Assembly: GCA_008974855.1 (NCBI GenBank)
Contig: BFAR01000168.1
Coordinates: 1 to 5,201 of the forward strand
Source: an archaeon MnTg01
GTDB taxonomy: Archaea > Thermoproteota > Nitrososphaeria > Nitrososphaerales > Nitrosopumilaceae
DNA: 5,201 nucleotides
Direction of reading: 5' to 3'
The notes below the pieces were generated by a model. That model searched no databases, had not been told where the DNA came from, and saw only the letters and a list, made by a program, of their open reading frames with translations. Each line of letters opens with the position of its first letter. The first letter of the stretch is position 1. The translations under genes and the position numbers were made by a program. Below, in pieces: positions 5,158 through 5,201 of this stretch.

Positions 5158-5201
5158 ATCGTTTTCCTCTTTTACTTTAGATATTACATTCTTATCAGGA
5201 G

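Overview
The window looks like a chromosomal segment of a low-GC, ammonia-oxidising-type archaeon (Nitrososphaerota/Thaumarchaeota, probably Nitrosopumilaceae). The evidence is protein style: two secreted proteins carry the short C-terminal or central module (IP-x-W-V ... W ... G-x-ISD-xx-F ... YL-xx-GII) that recurs in extracytoplasmic proteins of this phylum. A third has the C-x16-C 'PACVK ... GWA' module of the same group. The copper enzyme and its transporter-like neighbour also match arrangements known there. The promoters fit leaderless archaeal transcription, with TATA-like boxes 25-29 bp from start codons and few Shine-Dalgarno motifs. These assignments come from reading and recall; no search was run.

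Left part (1-1507): a minus-strand operon of a two-domain multicopper oxidase (178-1239) and the N-terminus of a membrane protein (1-188, cut by the window edge) that resembles thaumarchaeal ZIP-type metal transporters. The two reading frames overlap by 11 bp. The oxidase has eight trinuclear-site histidines and one type 1 copper site in domain 1 with Leu at the axial position. It is therefore a laccase/ferroxidase-type 'type C' enzyme and not a NirK. Its promoter carries the most striking non-coding feature of the window: three TTAG-N6-CTAA inverted repeats at an exact 19-bp period. The first is a perfect 22-bp palindrome lying on the BRE and touching the TATA box. The half-site resembles operators of the DtxR/IdeR/MDR1 metal-sensor family, so a metal-controlled oxidase-transporter module is the best hypothesis.

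Middle part (1508-4551): four exported or membrane-anchored proteins of unknown function. The 195-aa protein (+) and the 237-aa protein (-) are convergent. The 237-aa and 369-aa (+) proteins are divergent, with only 12 bp between start codons, so each core promoter must lie in the other's signal-peptide codons, and the 369-aa gene has to start at TTG. A 177-aa protein with two membrane helices and a GOLD-like beta domain follows 26 bp after the 369-aa gene and is probably co-transcribed with it. Together they look like a cell-surface gene group, though no reaction can be assigned.

Right part (4544-5201): two overlapping minus-strand genes for small cytosolic proteins. One is a 98-aa alpha/beta protein whose frame stays open to the window edge, and the other is a 106-aa winged-helix protein, probably a transcription regulator. 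The pair ends in an 8-bp convergent overlap with the 177-aa gene. No RNA gene, CRISPR array, insertion sequence or mobile element was seen.
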